Below the pieces are notes generated by a model, which was not told the DNA's origin, made no database searches, and saw only the letters and a list, made by a program, of their open reading frames with translations. Positions 1-8,284 of a DNA stretch of 28,239 nt are shown in pieces (the first letter of the stretch is position 1; the number at the start of each line of letters is the position of its first letter). The stretch is from Candidatus Omnitrophota bacterium (lineage in GTDB: Bacteria > Omnitrophota > Gorgyraeia > Zapsychrales > Zapsychraceae), in contig DAOWBD010000002.1 in the NCBI GenBank assembly GCA_030634235.1, positions 1 through 28,239 on the forward strand. Reading direction: 5' to 3'. Both the position numbers and the translations under genes were made by a program.

Positions 1-152
1 GCTTGATCTTTGCTTAATACACGCCAGCACTCATGTGTGCCGGATTGTGATTTCGTTACAGCAAAGAAACGACCGCTTTTTTCGCGGACTTCATACTCTG
101 ACGAATTAAATTTTTGTTTACTTTTTACATCATAGAACGACAATTCTTCCAT
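1..152 (-). CDS. Small hypothetical protein, 3' part beyond window edge
   Basis: The reading frame opens with ATG at 152 and stays open for 50 codons to the window edge, starting MEELSFYDVKSKQKF and containing a stretch ending ECWRVLSKDQA. A very strong Shine-Dalgarno sequence (GAGGAGG, about six bases before the ATG) and a near-consensus promoter just upstream support it as a real gene although it is too short for ordinary ORF listing here. I do not recognise a named domain. The sequence is hydrophilic, with no signal peptide or membrane segment in the visible part. It lies downstream of the M16 peptidase gene in the same direction but has its own promoter, so it is probably a separate transcription unit. 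Function unknown. Confidence 0.75.
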   Translation of the reverse strand, partial: MEELSFYDVKSKQKFNSSEYEVREKSGRFFAVTKSQSGTHECWRVLSKDQ

Positions 153-192
153 ACTTTCCTCCTCTGCTGAGTAGTATTAAAATAATGAATTG

Positions 193-221
193 AGTTTAAC
201 CGATTATAAATAACTTGTCAA
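193..221 (-). promoter_or_regulatory. Sigma-70-type promoter for the small gene at 152
   Basis: On the minus strand a perfect -35 hexamer TTGACA (216..221) is separated by 17 bases from TAAACT (193..198, 4 of 6 matches to TATAAT). The expected start of transcription is near 186, leaving a leader of about 35 bases that holds the GAGGAGG ribosome site. Confidence 0.7.
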
Positions 222-245
222 TCAAGAAAATCCCATTTTCCCCAT

Positions 246-1514
246 CTACATTCCTAACAATTGACCTAACTGCTTTTCCTGCTGTCCTGTGACCGGCCCT
301 ACTAAAGCAAGATTGTAGCGTTTTGGATCGAATACTTCTTTAGCCACACGCTGGAGATCTTCCATTTTAATCCGCTCGAACGCCTTGATAATTCCTTTAA
401 GCGTTTTGACCTGATTTTTAGAGATTATCCCTTCTCCGACCCACAGCATGTTATCCATTGTATCCTCTAAACCTAAAAGAAGCTGCCCCAACAAATAGTC
501 TTTTCCACGCTGGAATTCGCTTGGACTGACCCCGGCACGCCTGATCTTACTTAATTCCTTGAGAATCAGCGTTGTTGCCTCGACGATCTTGCGGTTATCA
601 ACCCCCGCGCGGATCAAAAACAGCCCCGTGTCATGAAGCGACCTATAACTGCTGGCGATCGAATACGCCAGGCCCCTCTTCTCCCTGACTTCTACAAAAA
701 GCCGGCTGGACATATTCCCTCCTAAGATCACGCTCAAAAGACTGAGAATATAACGATCCTTGTGGGATTCGTCAAACGCCAGTATACCAAAAGCCAAATG
801 CATTTGTTCAATGTCCCTCTTAAAGAAATGGGTATTAGGCCGGGATTGAACGTCATTGACCTTAACGTAATCTTGTCTGGAAGCTTTCTTGAGCTTGCCG
901 AATTTCTTGCGCGCTAAAGCGACAATTTTGTCATGATTCAAATTGCCGCAAGCCGCCACAACGATATTTTCCGGCACATAATGTGTTTGATGAAACTTTT
1001 TCAGATCATGGTTCGACATTCCCGTAACGGTCTCTTGTGTTCCTGCGAGACTTTTTCCCAAAGGGTGCCCCGGCCATAATAGGCCGTCTAAAAGCTCCAA
1101 GACGAAATATTGCGGTAGGTCGTGATACATTTTGATTTCTTCGACGATAACCGTTTTCTCTTTATTGACATCGGCAAGGGCGATCTTAGGATTGGCGATC
1201 ATGTCGCTTAAGACATCAAAGGTCTGGTTTAAATGTTTTGAAGGGATCTTCGCGTAAAAACAGGTTTGTTCTTCAGACGTAAAGGCATTTAAAGCGCCGC
1301 CGACGCCTTCGATGCGCATCTTGATCTCTTCACAGGAATAGTCCCGGCTGCCCTTAAACAGAATGTGCTCAAGGAAGTGCGCCGCGCCCTTAATGCGCCC
1401 CTCTTCATAGCGCCCGCCGACGCCGACCCAGAACCCGATCGAAATACTGTCACGATCCTTGATACTGCGAGTAACAATCCTTAAACCGTTACGCAAAGCT
1501 GATTTTTTATACAT
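246..1514 (-). CDS. M16 family zinc metallopeptidase (processing-peptidase-like)
   Basis: The 422-residue protein has the inverted zinc motif HxxEH as HFLEH at residues 46-50. The third ligand is expected 76 residues after the last His, and E126 sits there in VIVEEIKMYHD. The N-terminal opening (LRNGLRIV, GFWVGVGGRYEE) and the central R/Y region (REKRGLAYSIASSYRS) are typical of the YmxG/PqqL-type single-domain bacterial M16 group, whose usual length is about 410-430. Such enzymes degrade or process peptides; no signal peptide is seen, so a cytoplasmic location is likely. The start is supported by AAGGAA seven bases before the ATG. It ends in TAG. It follows a repeat-rich spacer behind trpA and is probably not co-translated with it. 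Confidence 0.9.
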   Translation of the reverse strand: MYKKSALRNGLRIVTRSIKDRDSISIGFWVGVGGRYEEGRIKGAAHFLEHILFKGSRDYSCEEIKMRIEGVGGALNAFTSEEQTCFYAKIPSKHLNQTFDVLSDMIANPKIALADVNKEKTVIVEEIKMYHDLPQYFVLELLDGLLWPGHPLGKSLAGTQETVTGMSNHDLKKFHQTHYVPENIVVAACGNLNHDKIVALARKKFGKLKKASRQDYVKVNDVQSRPNTHFFKRDIEQMHLAFGILAFDESHKDRYILSLLSVILGGNMSSRLFVEVREKRGLAYSIASSYRSLHDTGLFLIRAGVDNRKIVEATTLILKELSKIRRAGVSPSEFQRGKDYLLGQLLLGLEDTMDNMLWVGEGIISKNQVKTLKGIIKAFERIKMEDLQRVAKEVFDPKRYNLALVGPVTGQQEKQLGQLLGM

Positions 1515-1586
1515 CTGATTTCCTTACACTGTCATCCCCCGCACAGGCGGGATCACATGATTGTATTTTACTTGTTTTTGTCTTTG

Positions 1587-1678
1587 CGCGGCAATCTCGA
1601 CGAGAATGAAGATTGCTTCGTATGTAATTTTTGAAAAACAAAAATTGCTCACTCGCAATGACACAAAAATATGGCTAT
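1587..1678. repeat. Copy 1 of a 92-base dispersed repeat
   Basis: This segment matches 1868..1959 with only two differences (t/a near position 1625 and a/g near 1664). Inside are three small hairpin-forming parts: GCAATCT with AGATTGC, AATTTTTG with CAAAAATT, and ATTGC with GCAAT. In the minus orientation it begins GTCATTGCGAG and ends GAGATTGCCGCG, the signature of a widespread intergenic repeat in environmental bacteria. The homology extends a further nine bases to the left, but this copy lacks a block of about 34 bases that copy 2 carries (1834..1867). Confidence 0.85.
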
Positions 1679-1682
1679 TTGC

Positions 1683-1793
1683 TTACGGGGACGCGTCAAA
1701 TTTCCGGAAAGGGGGACAGGTTTAATTTGCCGTGTATTGACACCGTGCAAATTTGACCTGTCCCCGTAAGGTTCGTAAATTAAACCCGTCCCC
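1683..1793. repeat. Interleaved REP-like palindromes (GGGGACAGGT family)
   Basis: Two inverted-repeat pairs are interleaved. Arms 1683..1703 and 1749..1769 share TTACGGGGAC, a three-base variable part, then TCAAATTT. Arms 1712..1728 and 1777..1793 share GGGGACAGGTTTAATTT with a single mismatch. Such GGGGACAGGT-type ends resemble REP sequences mobilised by Y1-type REP-associated transposases (RAYT); no transposase gene lies in the window. A related CCAAACTGACCCCGG unit follows at 1808..1822 and recurs at 9890..9904. Confidence 0.7.
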
Positions 1794-1867
1794 CTCTCCA
1801 ATAGGAACCAAACTGACCCCGGATTGTCTTTGCAAGGAGCCTGCCGGCAGGCAGGCAGGCGGAGCGA

Positions 1868-1959
1868 CGCGGCAATCTCGACGAGAATGAAGATTGCTTC
1901 GTATGAAATTTTTGAAAAACAAAAATTGCTCACTCGCAATGACACGAAAATATGGCTAT
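1868..1959. repeat. Copy 2 of the 92-base dispersed repeat
   Basis: Direct repeat of 1587..1678. It is preceded by a block at 1834..1867 that contains a GGCA tetranucleotide run and the self-complementary CCTGCCGGCAGG; copy 1 lacks this block. The two copies bracket the REP-like palindromes at 1683..1793, giving a composite, possibly nested repeat island. Confidence 0.85.
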
Positions 1960-2028
1960 ACTCTATTAGGTTACAAAGTGAACCTTTCTGAATTCAATAA
2001 TGCTTAATTTGTAACCTAATAGAGTATA
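1957..2028. repeat. Perfect 21-base inverted repeat with 30-base loop
   Basis: Left arm 1957..1977 and right arm 2008..2028 are perfectly complementary (TATACTCTATTAGG then TTACAAA). The left arm begins inside the last bases of dispersed-repeat copy 2. No T-run follows on either strand, so it is not a canonical terminator, though it lies 44 bases beyond the trpA stop and may protect the trpBA transcript end. A MITE-like origin is possible. Confidence 0.8.
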
Positions 2029-2071
2029 TTTGACCCAGTCTGTTCGCAGGAATGACAAGTTGAATAACTTC

Positions 2072-2869
2072 TCAGTCCTTGAGTCCGCGCGACAGAGTCC
2101 ACACGAAACGCGTGACATTTTTAACGAGATTTTTCTTACCCTTGTTCTTATCGATCTGCTTGACGATCGCGCTTCCGACGATAACACCGTCCGCGATCTT
2201 CGCCACCGCTTTCGCCTGGGCCGGCGTTGAAATGCCGAAGCCGACACAGACCGGCTTAGCGGTCAGTTTTCCGGCGGCCTTGATCTTCGCGGCGTTCTCT
2301 GAGGAAAACTGTTTGTCGGCCCCCGTGACCCCTGTCATGGAAACATAATAAATGAACCCCGTTGAGGCCTGGACGATCTGTTTCATGCGGCGGCTTGTTG
2401 TCGTCGGGGCTAAAAAGAAAACGGTCGAAATATCCCGCTTGCGCGCCGCCTTGATCAAAGTCTTAGCTTCCTCGGGCGGCAGGTCGGGAATAATGATGCC
2501 ATCGACGCCGCTCGCTTTCGCGTCACGGATAAATTTATCCTCACCATAATAAAAAACAGGATTGTAATACGTCATCAAAGCGATCGGGACCTGCGACTTG
2601 CAGCGGATCTGGGCGACTGTCTTGAGGATCTTCGACAGATTGATCCCCTTCTTCAATGCCCGCTGGGACGAAGCCTGGATCGTCGGGCCGTCGGCTAGGG
2701 GATCGGAGAACGGCACGCCTAATTCGACAATATCGGCGCCGGCGCCTTCAAAGCTTAGGACCAACTCTTCGGTCGTCTTTAAATTCGGATCACCGGCCGT
2801 GATGAAAGGAATGAACGCCTTTTTCTTTTTACGCTTTAACTCTTTAAATGTTTTTTCAATGCGGTTCAT
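2072..2869 (-). CDS. trpA: Tryptophan synthase alpha chain
   Basis: TrpA cleaves indole-3-glycerol phosphate to indole and glyceraldehyde 3-phosphate and passes indole to TrpB through the complex tunnel. The 265-residue length is normal for the TIM barrel. The catalytic pair is seen as E49 (in [13 protein letters not shown]) and D60 (in PLADGPTIQ), at the same numbers as in the enterobacterial enzyme. Further signatures are [12 protein letters not shown] and GFGISTPAQ near the phosphate site. The ATG overlaps the trpB stop by four bases (ATGA), a sign of coupled translation. It is the last gene of this block; a repeat island follows. Confidence 0.97.
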   Translation of the reverse strand: MNRIEKTFKELKRKKKKAFIPFITAGDPNLKTTEELVLSFEGAGADIVELGVPFSDPLADGPTIQASSQRALKKGINLSKILKTVAQIRCKSQVPIALMTYYNPVFYYGEDKFIRDAKASGVDGIIIPDLPPEEAKTLIKAARKRDISTVFFLAPTTTSRRMKQIVQASTGFIYYVSMTGVTGADKQFSSENAAKIKAAGKLTAKPVCVGFGISTPAQAKAVAKIADGVIVGSAIVKQIDKNKGKKNLVKNVTRFVWTLSRGLKD

Positions 2870-4050
2870 GATGTGATGTACGGTTTGATCTGTTCCATAT
2901 CCTTATCGCCGCGGCCGGAAAGGCAAACGATCACCGTCGCCTTACGTTTGACCCGACGGGCGAGTTTCTCTAAATACGCAATGGCATGCGATGTTTCAAG
3001 CGCCGGAATGATGCCTTCCTTTGTCGACAATAACTTCAGGCCGCGCACGGCGTCGGTATCCGTCACCGCAACATATTCGGCGCGCCCAATGTGTTTATAG
3101 TAAGCATGCTCGGGGCCGACACCGGGATCGTCGAGGCCTGCCGCGATCGAATGCGCGATCATGATCTGGCCATCTTTGGTTTCCAAAAGTTTGGACCGGC
3201 TCCCGTGTAAGACGCCAACATCACCTTTCGCTAAAGGCGCGGCGTGTTGTTTTGTGTTAATCCCGAGGCCGGCCGCCTCGACGCCGATCATCTTCACGCG
3301 CTTATCGTTAAAGAACGCGTGAAACAGTCCCAGCGCATTGCTCCCGCCGCCGACACAGGCGACTAAATAATCAGGGAGCTTCTTTTCTTTCGACCGGAAC
3401 TGCCGGCGCGCCTCCTGTCCGATCACCGCCTGGAAATCCCGTACCATAACCGGATACGGATGCGGCCCCGCGACAGAACCGATAATGTAAAATGTATTGC
3501 CGACATTCGTGACCCAGTCGCGAATCGCCTCATTCATCGCGTCTTTAAGCGTCCTTGAGCCGCTCGTAACCGGGATCACCTCGGCGCCTAAAAGGCGCAT
3601 GCGGTCGACATTCAGGGCCTGCCGCTCAATATCCTCGGAACCCATATAGACAACACACTCAAGCCCCATCAGCGCCGCGGCCGTCGCTGTCGCAACCCCG
3701 TGCTGGCCCGCGCCGGTCTCGGCAATGATACGCGTCTTGCCCATGCGCTTAGCGACGAGAACCTGCCCCAACGTATTATTAATCTTGTGGGCCCCGGTAT
3801 GAAGGAAATCTTCCCGCTTGAGATAGACTTTTAGTGTCTTGAGGTGGGCGCTTAGACGCTCGGCATGATAGAGGTTCGTCGGCCGGCCCGCGTATTCTTT
3901 CAGATAGAAATCAAATTCCCTTTTGAACTTGCGGTCCGCTTTTAAAGACTTGAATATTTTTTCAAGATCTTCTAAAAGGGCCATCAGCGTCTCGGGAACG
4001 TATTTCCCTCCAAATTCTCCGAAATGTCCTTGCTTGTCTGGTAACGGCAT
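2866..4050 (-). CDS. trpB: Tryptophan synthase beta chain
   Basis: TrpB condenses indole with serine on pyridoxal phosphate. The 394 residues begin with the family N-terminus [16 protein letters not shown]. The PLP lysine is K89 in HTGAHKINN. The phosphate-binding loop GGGSNALG, the GAGQHG segment and the C-terminal CLSGRGDKD are all present. This is the canonical TrpB1 that partners TrpA, not the TrpB2 form. The start has no good Shine-Dalgarno sequence: TATTAGTT precedes the ATG. The 102-base gap upstream holds only a 7-base hairpin (4075..4098) and an imperfect ATTGGTT duplication. I saw no trp leader peptide, T-box or TRAP site. Confidence 0.97.
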   Translation of the reverse strand: MPLPDKQGHFGEFGGKYVPETLMALLEDLEKIFKSLKADRKFKREFDFYLKEYAGRPTNLYHAERLSAHLKTLKVYLKREDFLHTGAHKINNTLGQVLVAKRMGKTRIIAETGAGQHGVATATAAALMGLECVVYMGSEDIERQALNVDRMRLLGAEVIPVTSGSRTLKDAMNEAIRDWVTNVGNTFYIIGSVAGPHPYPVMVRDFQAVIGQEARRQFRSKEKKLPDYLVACVGGGSNALGLFHAFFNDKRVKMIGVEAAGLGINTKQHAAPLAKGDVGVLHGSRSKLLETKDGQIMIAHSIAAGLDDPGVGPEHAYYKHIGRAEYVAVTDTDAVRGLKLLSTKEGIIPALETSHAIAYLEKLARRVKRKATVIVCLSGRGDKDMEQIKPYITS

Positions 4051-4152
4051 AACTAATACTATTGGTTATTGGTTTTTGAGTCTCTATTGAAACTCAAACT
4101 TATGTATGTACTGTTAGGATTGATGCGATTGAACTTCAGGCTAGATTAGGAT

Positions 4153-4686
4153 CTAGAAACTTGAAGTGGAGATCTTCTGCTCAAGAAGGCTCACTAAAAC
4201 CACGCGTTCCGACTCGCCGATCTCCTGGGTCGCGGTGTTAAATTTATCGACGCTGTCTTTTTGCTTAACATAGAAAGCGATATTGGAAACCGCGCCTAAG
4301 GCATCGTGCGCGAGGCTCCTGAGCCTTAATAATCGCTCATGGTCGGGATGCTCCATCCACAGTTCTTTGATTTCCTTGATGAAACGCTCTAAGTCAGCGC
4401 GCCAATTTTCAAAATTCTTCTCTCTGTTGATATAGTATTGTGCGTCGCCCACGATCCACGATTTGAGCTTTCCCAGATCTTCTGCCTGAAGGCCTTCATC
4501 ATTCTTCAGTTTCAGCAAAACAGCCTTCATCTCATCGATCGCCAGCTTTTGAGTGTAGCCGCGCAATTCGCTGTCCATCTTTTCTAAAGCCCCCGAAAGC
4601 TGCAAATACGCGTCCTCGCTCCCCGTATTCGTAACCTCCTGAAAGTTTTCAGTTATTCTAGTAAGTAAATTCGCATCTTCAGACAT
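4153..4686 (-). CDS. Hypothetical helical protein
   Basis: The 177-residue protein is rich in charged and heptad-like segments and looks all-alpha, with no signal peptide, membrane span or cysteine cluster. I do not recognise a family. The part around residues 118-140 (HERLLRLRSLAHDALGAV) superficially resembles a four-helix or histidine-phosphotransfer helix, but I would not assign that function. The start has GGGGGAT seven bases upstream of the ATG, and a good promoter lies 64 bases upstream. It ends in TAG. It precedes trpB by 102 bases in the same direction, so trpBA may be transcribed from the same promoter. Confidence 0.75.
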   Translation of the reverse strand: MSEDANLLTRITENFQEVTNTGSEDAYLQLSGALEKMDSELRGYTQKLAIDEMKAVLLKLKNDEGLQAEDLGKLKSWIVGDAQYYINREKNFENWRADLERFIKEIKELWMEHPDHERLLRLRSLAHDALGAVSNIAFYVKQKDSVDKFNTATQEIGESERVVLVSLLEQKISTSSF

Positions 4687-4749
4687 TGTTTATCCCCCGT
4701 TTAATTATCTTTAAATATCCGAAAGCAATCGCAGTATTGTACCATAACC

Positions 4750-4777
4750 ATTATAGTTTACGAATGAGATTTATCAA
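4750..4777 (-). promoter_or_regulatory. Promoter for the 4153..4686 gene and perhaps trpBA
   Basis: On the minus strand TTGATA (4772..4777) is followed after 16 bases by a perfect TATAAT (4750..4755). It lies across the last codons and stop of the M48 gene. The predicted start is near 4743, giving a leader of about 57 bases. Confidence 0.65.
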
Positions 4778-6434
4778 GACTATGTTCGATCAAATATTGC
4801 AAGACTTCCAACTCATCTGTGTCAAACCAGACCAGCCCGCACGCAAAGCATTTATCGACCTCAACACGATAAGCTTCCGTGTAAAACATGCGCATCATTC
4901 GCGTCCGGGAATGCTGGCATTTCGGGCACTTCAACAGTGTTTTAGGGTCGCGGTTAATGGCCGTGAATTTCGCAAGCCTTGCTTCGCGCTGAATGCCTCT
5001 GGCGATTTTCTTGATCTTTTCGCTGAAACCGACCTCTTGGCGGATAATAATGCGCTGAATATCGCTTTGCTCGACCAATGTTCCCCGGCATGAAGAACAT
5101 TTATGGACTTCCGTTCCCTCATAATTGACCTCGGTCAAAGGCAAGTTGCACTTCGGGCACTGATATCCACCGCTTTGTTTCCCGTGCTCTGATTTCGTCA
5201 CAATATGACGAATATCCTCTTCCTGGTAGGCCAGTTGAACCTTTTTCCCGCCAAGGCGCTGCACCCACGTGTCAGGCCGTATCCAGCCTAAAGTCATCAT
5301 TTGCGTCATGTCGAACGGCCCCTGCCATGCGCCGTCCTTGTGGACGACCCATTTCGCCGACGAGGTTCCGACCTCCGGAACGGCCGTTCTTGGTTTTTGC
5401 GCCTGGCGCTCGATGTCCTTGACAACCAGCTCGACATCACTGTGCGCCATATCGAGCAAAACATCCAGCCGCCCCCCAATGGGCGGATGCGTTGAGAACA
5501 TCTCCGAGAATAACCCGTCCTCTTCATCAATCGAGGAATATGTAGGGTTAACCGTAAAGATCGATGCGAGTTCCTGCGCCGGCAGCCCTCCGCCGCGCCA
5601 CCGGTACGAGATCGCGTAGAGCGCCTCGGCTAAACTCAACGGGTCGCGCGTCAAGCGCACCGCAATGGCGTCCGCGCGATACTCCCGCTGGCGGGAGATG
5701 AACAATCGCACGATCTGGCTCAATAGCTTTGTCACGAACAGCAGACAATAGATCAACAGCAAGAAACCGATCACGGCCCCGCTGCCGCGTCCATGAACCC
5801 GCACTCCCCGCCTGCCGCCGCCTTGAAAAAGGATTTCAAAACCGCGCAGCGCGCCGCTGAAGAGTTCAAATAAGGAACTCGTGATCGTCGTCGAGAGACA
5901 GTCTCCGCTGACAATATGCGCGGCCTCATGGCCGACAACCGCCTCGATCTGCGCGCGCGTCAGGCGCGCGAGCATCCCTTCCGTCAGGCCGATCACCGCC
6001 TGGCCGGAGAAGTCCGCCAGCGCAAAGGCGTTCAGGGCCATCGTCGGGATCACAACCCCCTCCATCTTTCTGCCACCGGTCGCGACCGAGACCTCATCGA
6101 CGATATTCGAAAACATTTGATGATAACGGTCTTTGGGGTTAAGCTTCTCCGCCTTGAGAACGCCCAGGATCTTTGTGATCAAGTTCGCGGTCGTAAAGCT
6201 CCAGTGGACATACCCGATGATAAAGGCAAACGCGAGGATGAGTAATGTCTGCGAAAACGGCAAAAACACTAAATGAAAAGAATAGCTTCCGGAAGTTGCC
6301 TGAATATTGAAAAAGGTAACGGAAAGAACGGCGATCAGCCAGAAGACGGCGAAATAAACGAAGATCAAAAAAGAGAAGACAAAACCGATGGTCTTGGTTT
6401 TGTCTTCTTCAATTTTTGTAAAGGAATAAGGCAT
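4758..6434 (-). CDS. Membrane M48 metalloprotease with GYF_2 and two zinc-ribbon domains
   Basis: The 558 residues have two N-terminal membrane segments (about 18-43 and 57-78), then an HtpX/Ste24-like M48 domain with zinc motif HEAAH at 169-173 and the third ligand E251 in EYRADAIAV. A hydrophobic stretch lies at 220-236, and the FSTHPPIGGR motif is at 313-322. Residues 361-410 (KWVVHKDGAWQGPF, GWIRPDTWV) look like a GYF_2 domain. The C-terminus carries two zf-TFIIB-like ribbons: C426, C429, C446, C449 and C503, C506, C529, C532. The protease probably acts in inner-membrane quality control. The lemA gene just upstream (17-base gap) is a frequent partner. The protease is clear; the roles of the added domains are inferred only from fold. 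Confidence 0.9.
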   Translation of the reverse strand: MPYSFTKIEEDKTKTIGFVFSFLIFVYFAVFWLIAVLSVTFFNIQATSGSYSFHLVFLPFSQTLLILAFAFIIGYVHWSFTTANLITKILGVLKAEKLNPKDRYHQMFSNIVDEVSVATGGRKMEGVVIPTMALNAFALADFSGQAVIGLTEGMLARLTRAQIEAVVGHEAAHIVSGDCLSTTITSSLFELFSGALRGFEILFQGGGRRGVRVHGRGSGAVIGFLLLIYCLLFVTKLLSQIVRLFISRQREYRADAIAVRLTRDPLSLAEALYAISYRWRGGGLPAQELASIFTVNPTYSSIDEEDGLFSEMFSTHPPIGGRLDVLLDMAHSDVELVVKDIERQAQKPRTAVPEVGTSSAKWVVHKDGAWQGPFDMTQMMTLGWIRPDTWVQRLGGKKVQLAYQEEDIRHIVTKSEHGKQSGGYQCPKCNLPLTEVNYEGTEVHKCSSCRGTLVEQSDIQRIIIRQEVGFSEKIKKIARGIQREARLAKFTAINRDPKTLLKCPKCQHSRTRMMRMFYTEAYRVEVDKCFACGLVWFDTDELEVLQYLIEHSLDKSHS

Positions 6435-6451
6435 GAACTAATGGAATGGTA

Positions 6452-7006
6452 CTAGAACTGAACCTTAGGGGTTTCTTTCTCGGACTCATCGCCAAGCTCG
6501 AAAAAGTCACGCTTTTCGAAACTACACATATTGGCAATGAAATTATCCGGAAAAGACTGAACCGCTGTATTAAGCCGCGTTACCTCGTCATTGTAGTATT
6601 GCCGGGCAAAGGTGATCTTATTTTCCGTCGAGGTCAATTCTTCATGAAGCTGACGCATTTGCTGGTCGGCTTTGAGGTTCGGATAATTCTCGCTGACCGC
6701 GAAAAGGCTGCGCAGGGTGCTGCTTAAGAAATTCTCAGCGACCTGCTTATCCTTGATTTTGCTGGCATCAATAGCCTGCTGCCGGGCCTTAATAACGTTC
6801 TCAAGAGTGCTGCTTTCATGCTCCATATACCCTTTGGCTGTTTCAACCAGATTCGGGATCAGGTCATGCCGGCGCTTCAATTGAACATCGATCTGCGACC
6901 AGCCGTTCTTGGCATTTTCGCGCAGCTTGACCAGCCCGTTATAGACGCTAACGCCCCAACCCGCGCATGCAGCAAGTGCAATAAGGATTACCAAAAGTGC
7001 AATCAT
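6452..7006 (-). CDS. lemA: LemA family protein
   Basis: LemA proteins are single-pass membrane proteins with a large coiled-coil helical domain; their function is unsettled but they often accompany M48 proteases. The 184-residue protein has one N-terminal membrane segment (IALLVILIALAACAGWGV), then the family hallmark SVYNGLVKLRENAKNGWSQ, LKRRHDLIPNLVETAKGY and the C-terminal ARQYYNDEVTRLN with FPDNFIA. I chose the ATG at 7006 because GGGAGGAAG sits seven bases upstream; a longer frame to 7069 would place the membrane helix internally and run through the promoter. It ends in TAG, 17 bases before the M48 gene, so both form an operon. Confidence 0.93.
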   Translation of the reverse strand: MIALLVILIALAACAGWGVSVYNGLVKLRENAKNGWSQIDVQLKRRHDLIPNLVETAKGYMEHESSTLENVIKARQQAIDASKIKDKQVAENFLSSTLRSLFAVSENYPNLKADQQMRQLHEELTSTENKITFARQYYNDEVTRLNTAVQSFPDNFIANMCSFEKRDFFELGDESEKETPKVQF

Positions 7007-7039
7007 GTTTCTTCCTCCCTTTAAAAGATAATAATACAA

Positions 7040-7069
7040 ATTATAACACGGAAAAGCTTTGAGGCGCAA
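7040..7069 (-). promoter_or_regulatory. Probable lemA-M48 operon promoter
   Basis: A perfect TATAAT on the minus strand (7040..7045) has a weak -35 TTGCGC (7064..7069) at 18 bases. The position, about 34 bases before the lemA ATG, supports the later lemA start. Confidence 0.5.
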
Positions 7070-7084
7070 AGATTATAAGGAAAA

Positions 7085-7831
7085 TCACCGCCTGCTACCA
7101 GCGACATAATCCTTCATGACCATCGACGTGTGCCCGAAGCCCACGGCCCCATCGATCATGAGAGGAACCTTCTTACTGCTGCTATCGAACCACACTTTAT
7201 ATTTCTTAGACGCACCTTTCATGTGATAGGCGTCAAATTCCCGGCCTTCCGCCGTAAATTTCCCTTTTCCAACAAGCTCAAAGGTGACATCACGTGTGGG
7301 CAAGTGCAGGTCTAATTCCTCGCCTTCCTCAAACTGCCCGTGTTGACGGTAACGGTAAATAAACCCGTAAATATTCTCGAAGCGGCCCCCCTTTTCAATG
7401 ATCTGCTCGCTTCTCTTGCCCTTTACGGTCTTGACGATCCTGACCTTCCCGTATTTCGTGTCATAAAACTCCACGATCTTCTCTTTCCTGCCGAATATAT
7501 TCAGGTCGCGCTCGATCAAAAACGGGTAAAACGTCTCCGGATCAAGATAGATCTTTTCGTTATCAAAGAACCGGAACCCTTCTGACGAAAAAGTGATCAA
7601 CAGGGCCGGCCGCCCGTTAAAGTCGACTAAGCCGTCAAAAACAAGCTTCGCTTCGCCGACATTGAACTTGAGTTTTTTGATTGCATAGGTTATGGTCTCG
7701 CCTTTGGAAAACAACAGCTCCGCTGGGCTTTCGGCCACACAAATGTCGGTGAAAGACAAAAAAATAAAAATGCCCAAAGCGCCTACCGTCAGGGAAAAGG
7801 CCTTCCGCCGTTGGATCGTTTTCAGTCGCAT
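7085..7831 (-). CDS. DUF3108 family exported protein
   Basis: The 248-residue protein begins with a basic N-terminus and hydrophobic segment (SLTVGALGIFIFLSF) ending at a likely signal-peptidase I site near CVA/ES, residues 31-33, so it is probably periplasmic. The remainder matches the DUF3108 beta-rich pattern: GETITYAIKKLKFNVGEAKL, EGFRFFDNEKIYLDPET, LIERDLNIFGRKE and KYKVWFDSSSKKVPLMI. The family is common in Gram-negative bacteria and has no proven function; the beta-strand-rich shape is reminiscent of lipid or polysaccharide carriers, which is only inference. It begins three bases after the stop of the gene upstream, implying one operon with the membrane protein and the M20 peptidase. 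Confidence 0.85.
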   Translation of the reverse strand: MRLKTIQRRKAFSLTVGALGIFIFLSFTDICVAESPAELLFSKGETITYAIKKLKFNVGEAKLVFDGLVDFNGRPALLITFSSEGFRFFDNEKIYLDPETFYPFLIERDLNIFGRKEKIVEFYDTKYGKVRIVKTVKGKRSEQIIEKGGRFENIYGFIYRYRQHGQFEEGEELDLHLPTRDVTFELVGKGKFTAEGREFDAYHMKGASKKYKVWFDSSSKKVPLMIDGAVGFGHTSMVMKDYVAGSRR

Positions 7832-7834
7832 TGA

Positions 7835-8284
7835 CTAGTCCTCCGCTGTTTCGTCGTGATGCCCTTTTTTAAAGAAAACTTTACGCGCGAAGCGGTTCTT
7901 CGCGCGGTACGTTAAAAAATAGCCCCTTGGACTGATCGGATTGAAGGCCTCGTCGCATAAAATATGCGTCGTAAACCCGATCGCAATGCCGATCCACACA
8001 AGATCAAGGCCCAAGAGAAAAATAGCGCCCCAGATCAACACCAGGACTTCGTAAGAGTGCAAAAACAGAAATAGCTTTGAGCGATGCTCATGTCTCAGGA
8101 AATGAACGAGTTTCTTATAACTTAACGGAAGTTCTTTTTTGAATATAAAATAATCGAGATGATGATCGAGGTCGATGAAAATGCCGCTTAAAAAACAGGC
8201 GACGACCGCGCCCCACGACTGAGCCCAAAGGGCAAAGACCGCGCTCACACCTCCTGAAATGATCACATGATGGGTCGGTTTCAC
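7835..8284 (-). CDS. DUF4184/YdjM-like small membrane metal-dependent hydrolase
   Basis: The 149-residue protein has hydrophobic helices at about 8-38, 73-95 and 95-110. The conserved polar residues sit between them: SGIFIDLDHHLDYF (residues 33-46), HEHRSKLFLFLHSYE and THILCDEAFNP. These histidine and aspartate clusters match the membrane-bound YdjM/LexA-regulated hydrolase-like group, thought to bind metal. The start is GTG at 8284, overlapping the M20 stop by four bases (GTGA), so translation is coupled. It ends in TAG. The short length is normal for the compact members of this group. Exact substrate unknown. Confidence 0.75.
   Translation of the reverse strand: MKPTHHVIISGGVSAVFALWAQSWGAVVACFLSGIFIDLDHHLDYFIFKKELPLSYKKLVHFLRHEHRSKLFLFLHSYEVLVLIWGAIFLLGLDLVWIGIAIGFTTHILCDEAFNPISPRGYFLTYRAKNRFARKVFFKKGHHDETAED

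Noticed and set aside
1587..1959. CRISPR array from the direct repeats.
   Set aside because: Only two long copies, no regular spacers, no cas genes.
1957..2028. The 21-base inverted repeat as the trpA terminator.
   Set aside because: No U-run follows on the minus strand and the loop is 30 bases; a repeat element is more likely.
4075..4098. Hairpin TTTGAGT / ACTCAAA before trpB as an attenuator.
   Set aside because: Only seven pairs, no T-run on the minus strand, no leader peptide with Trp codons.
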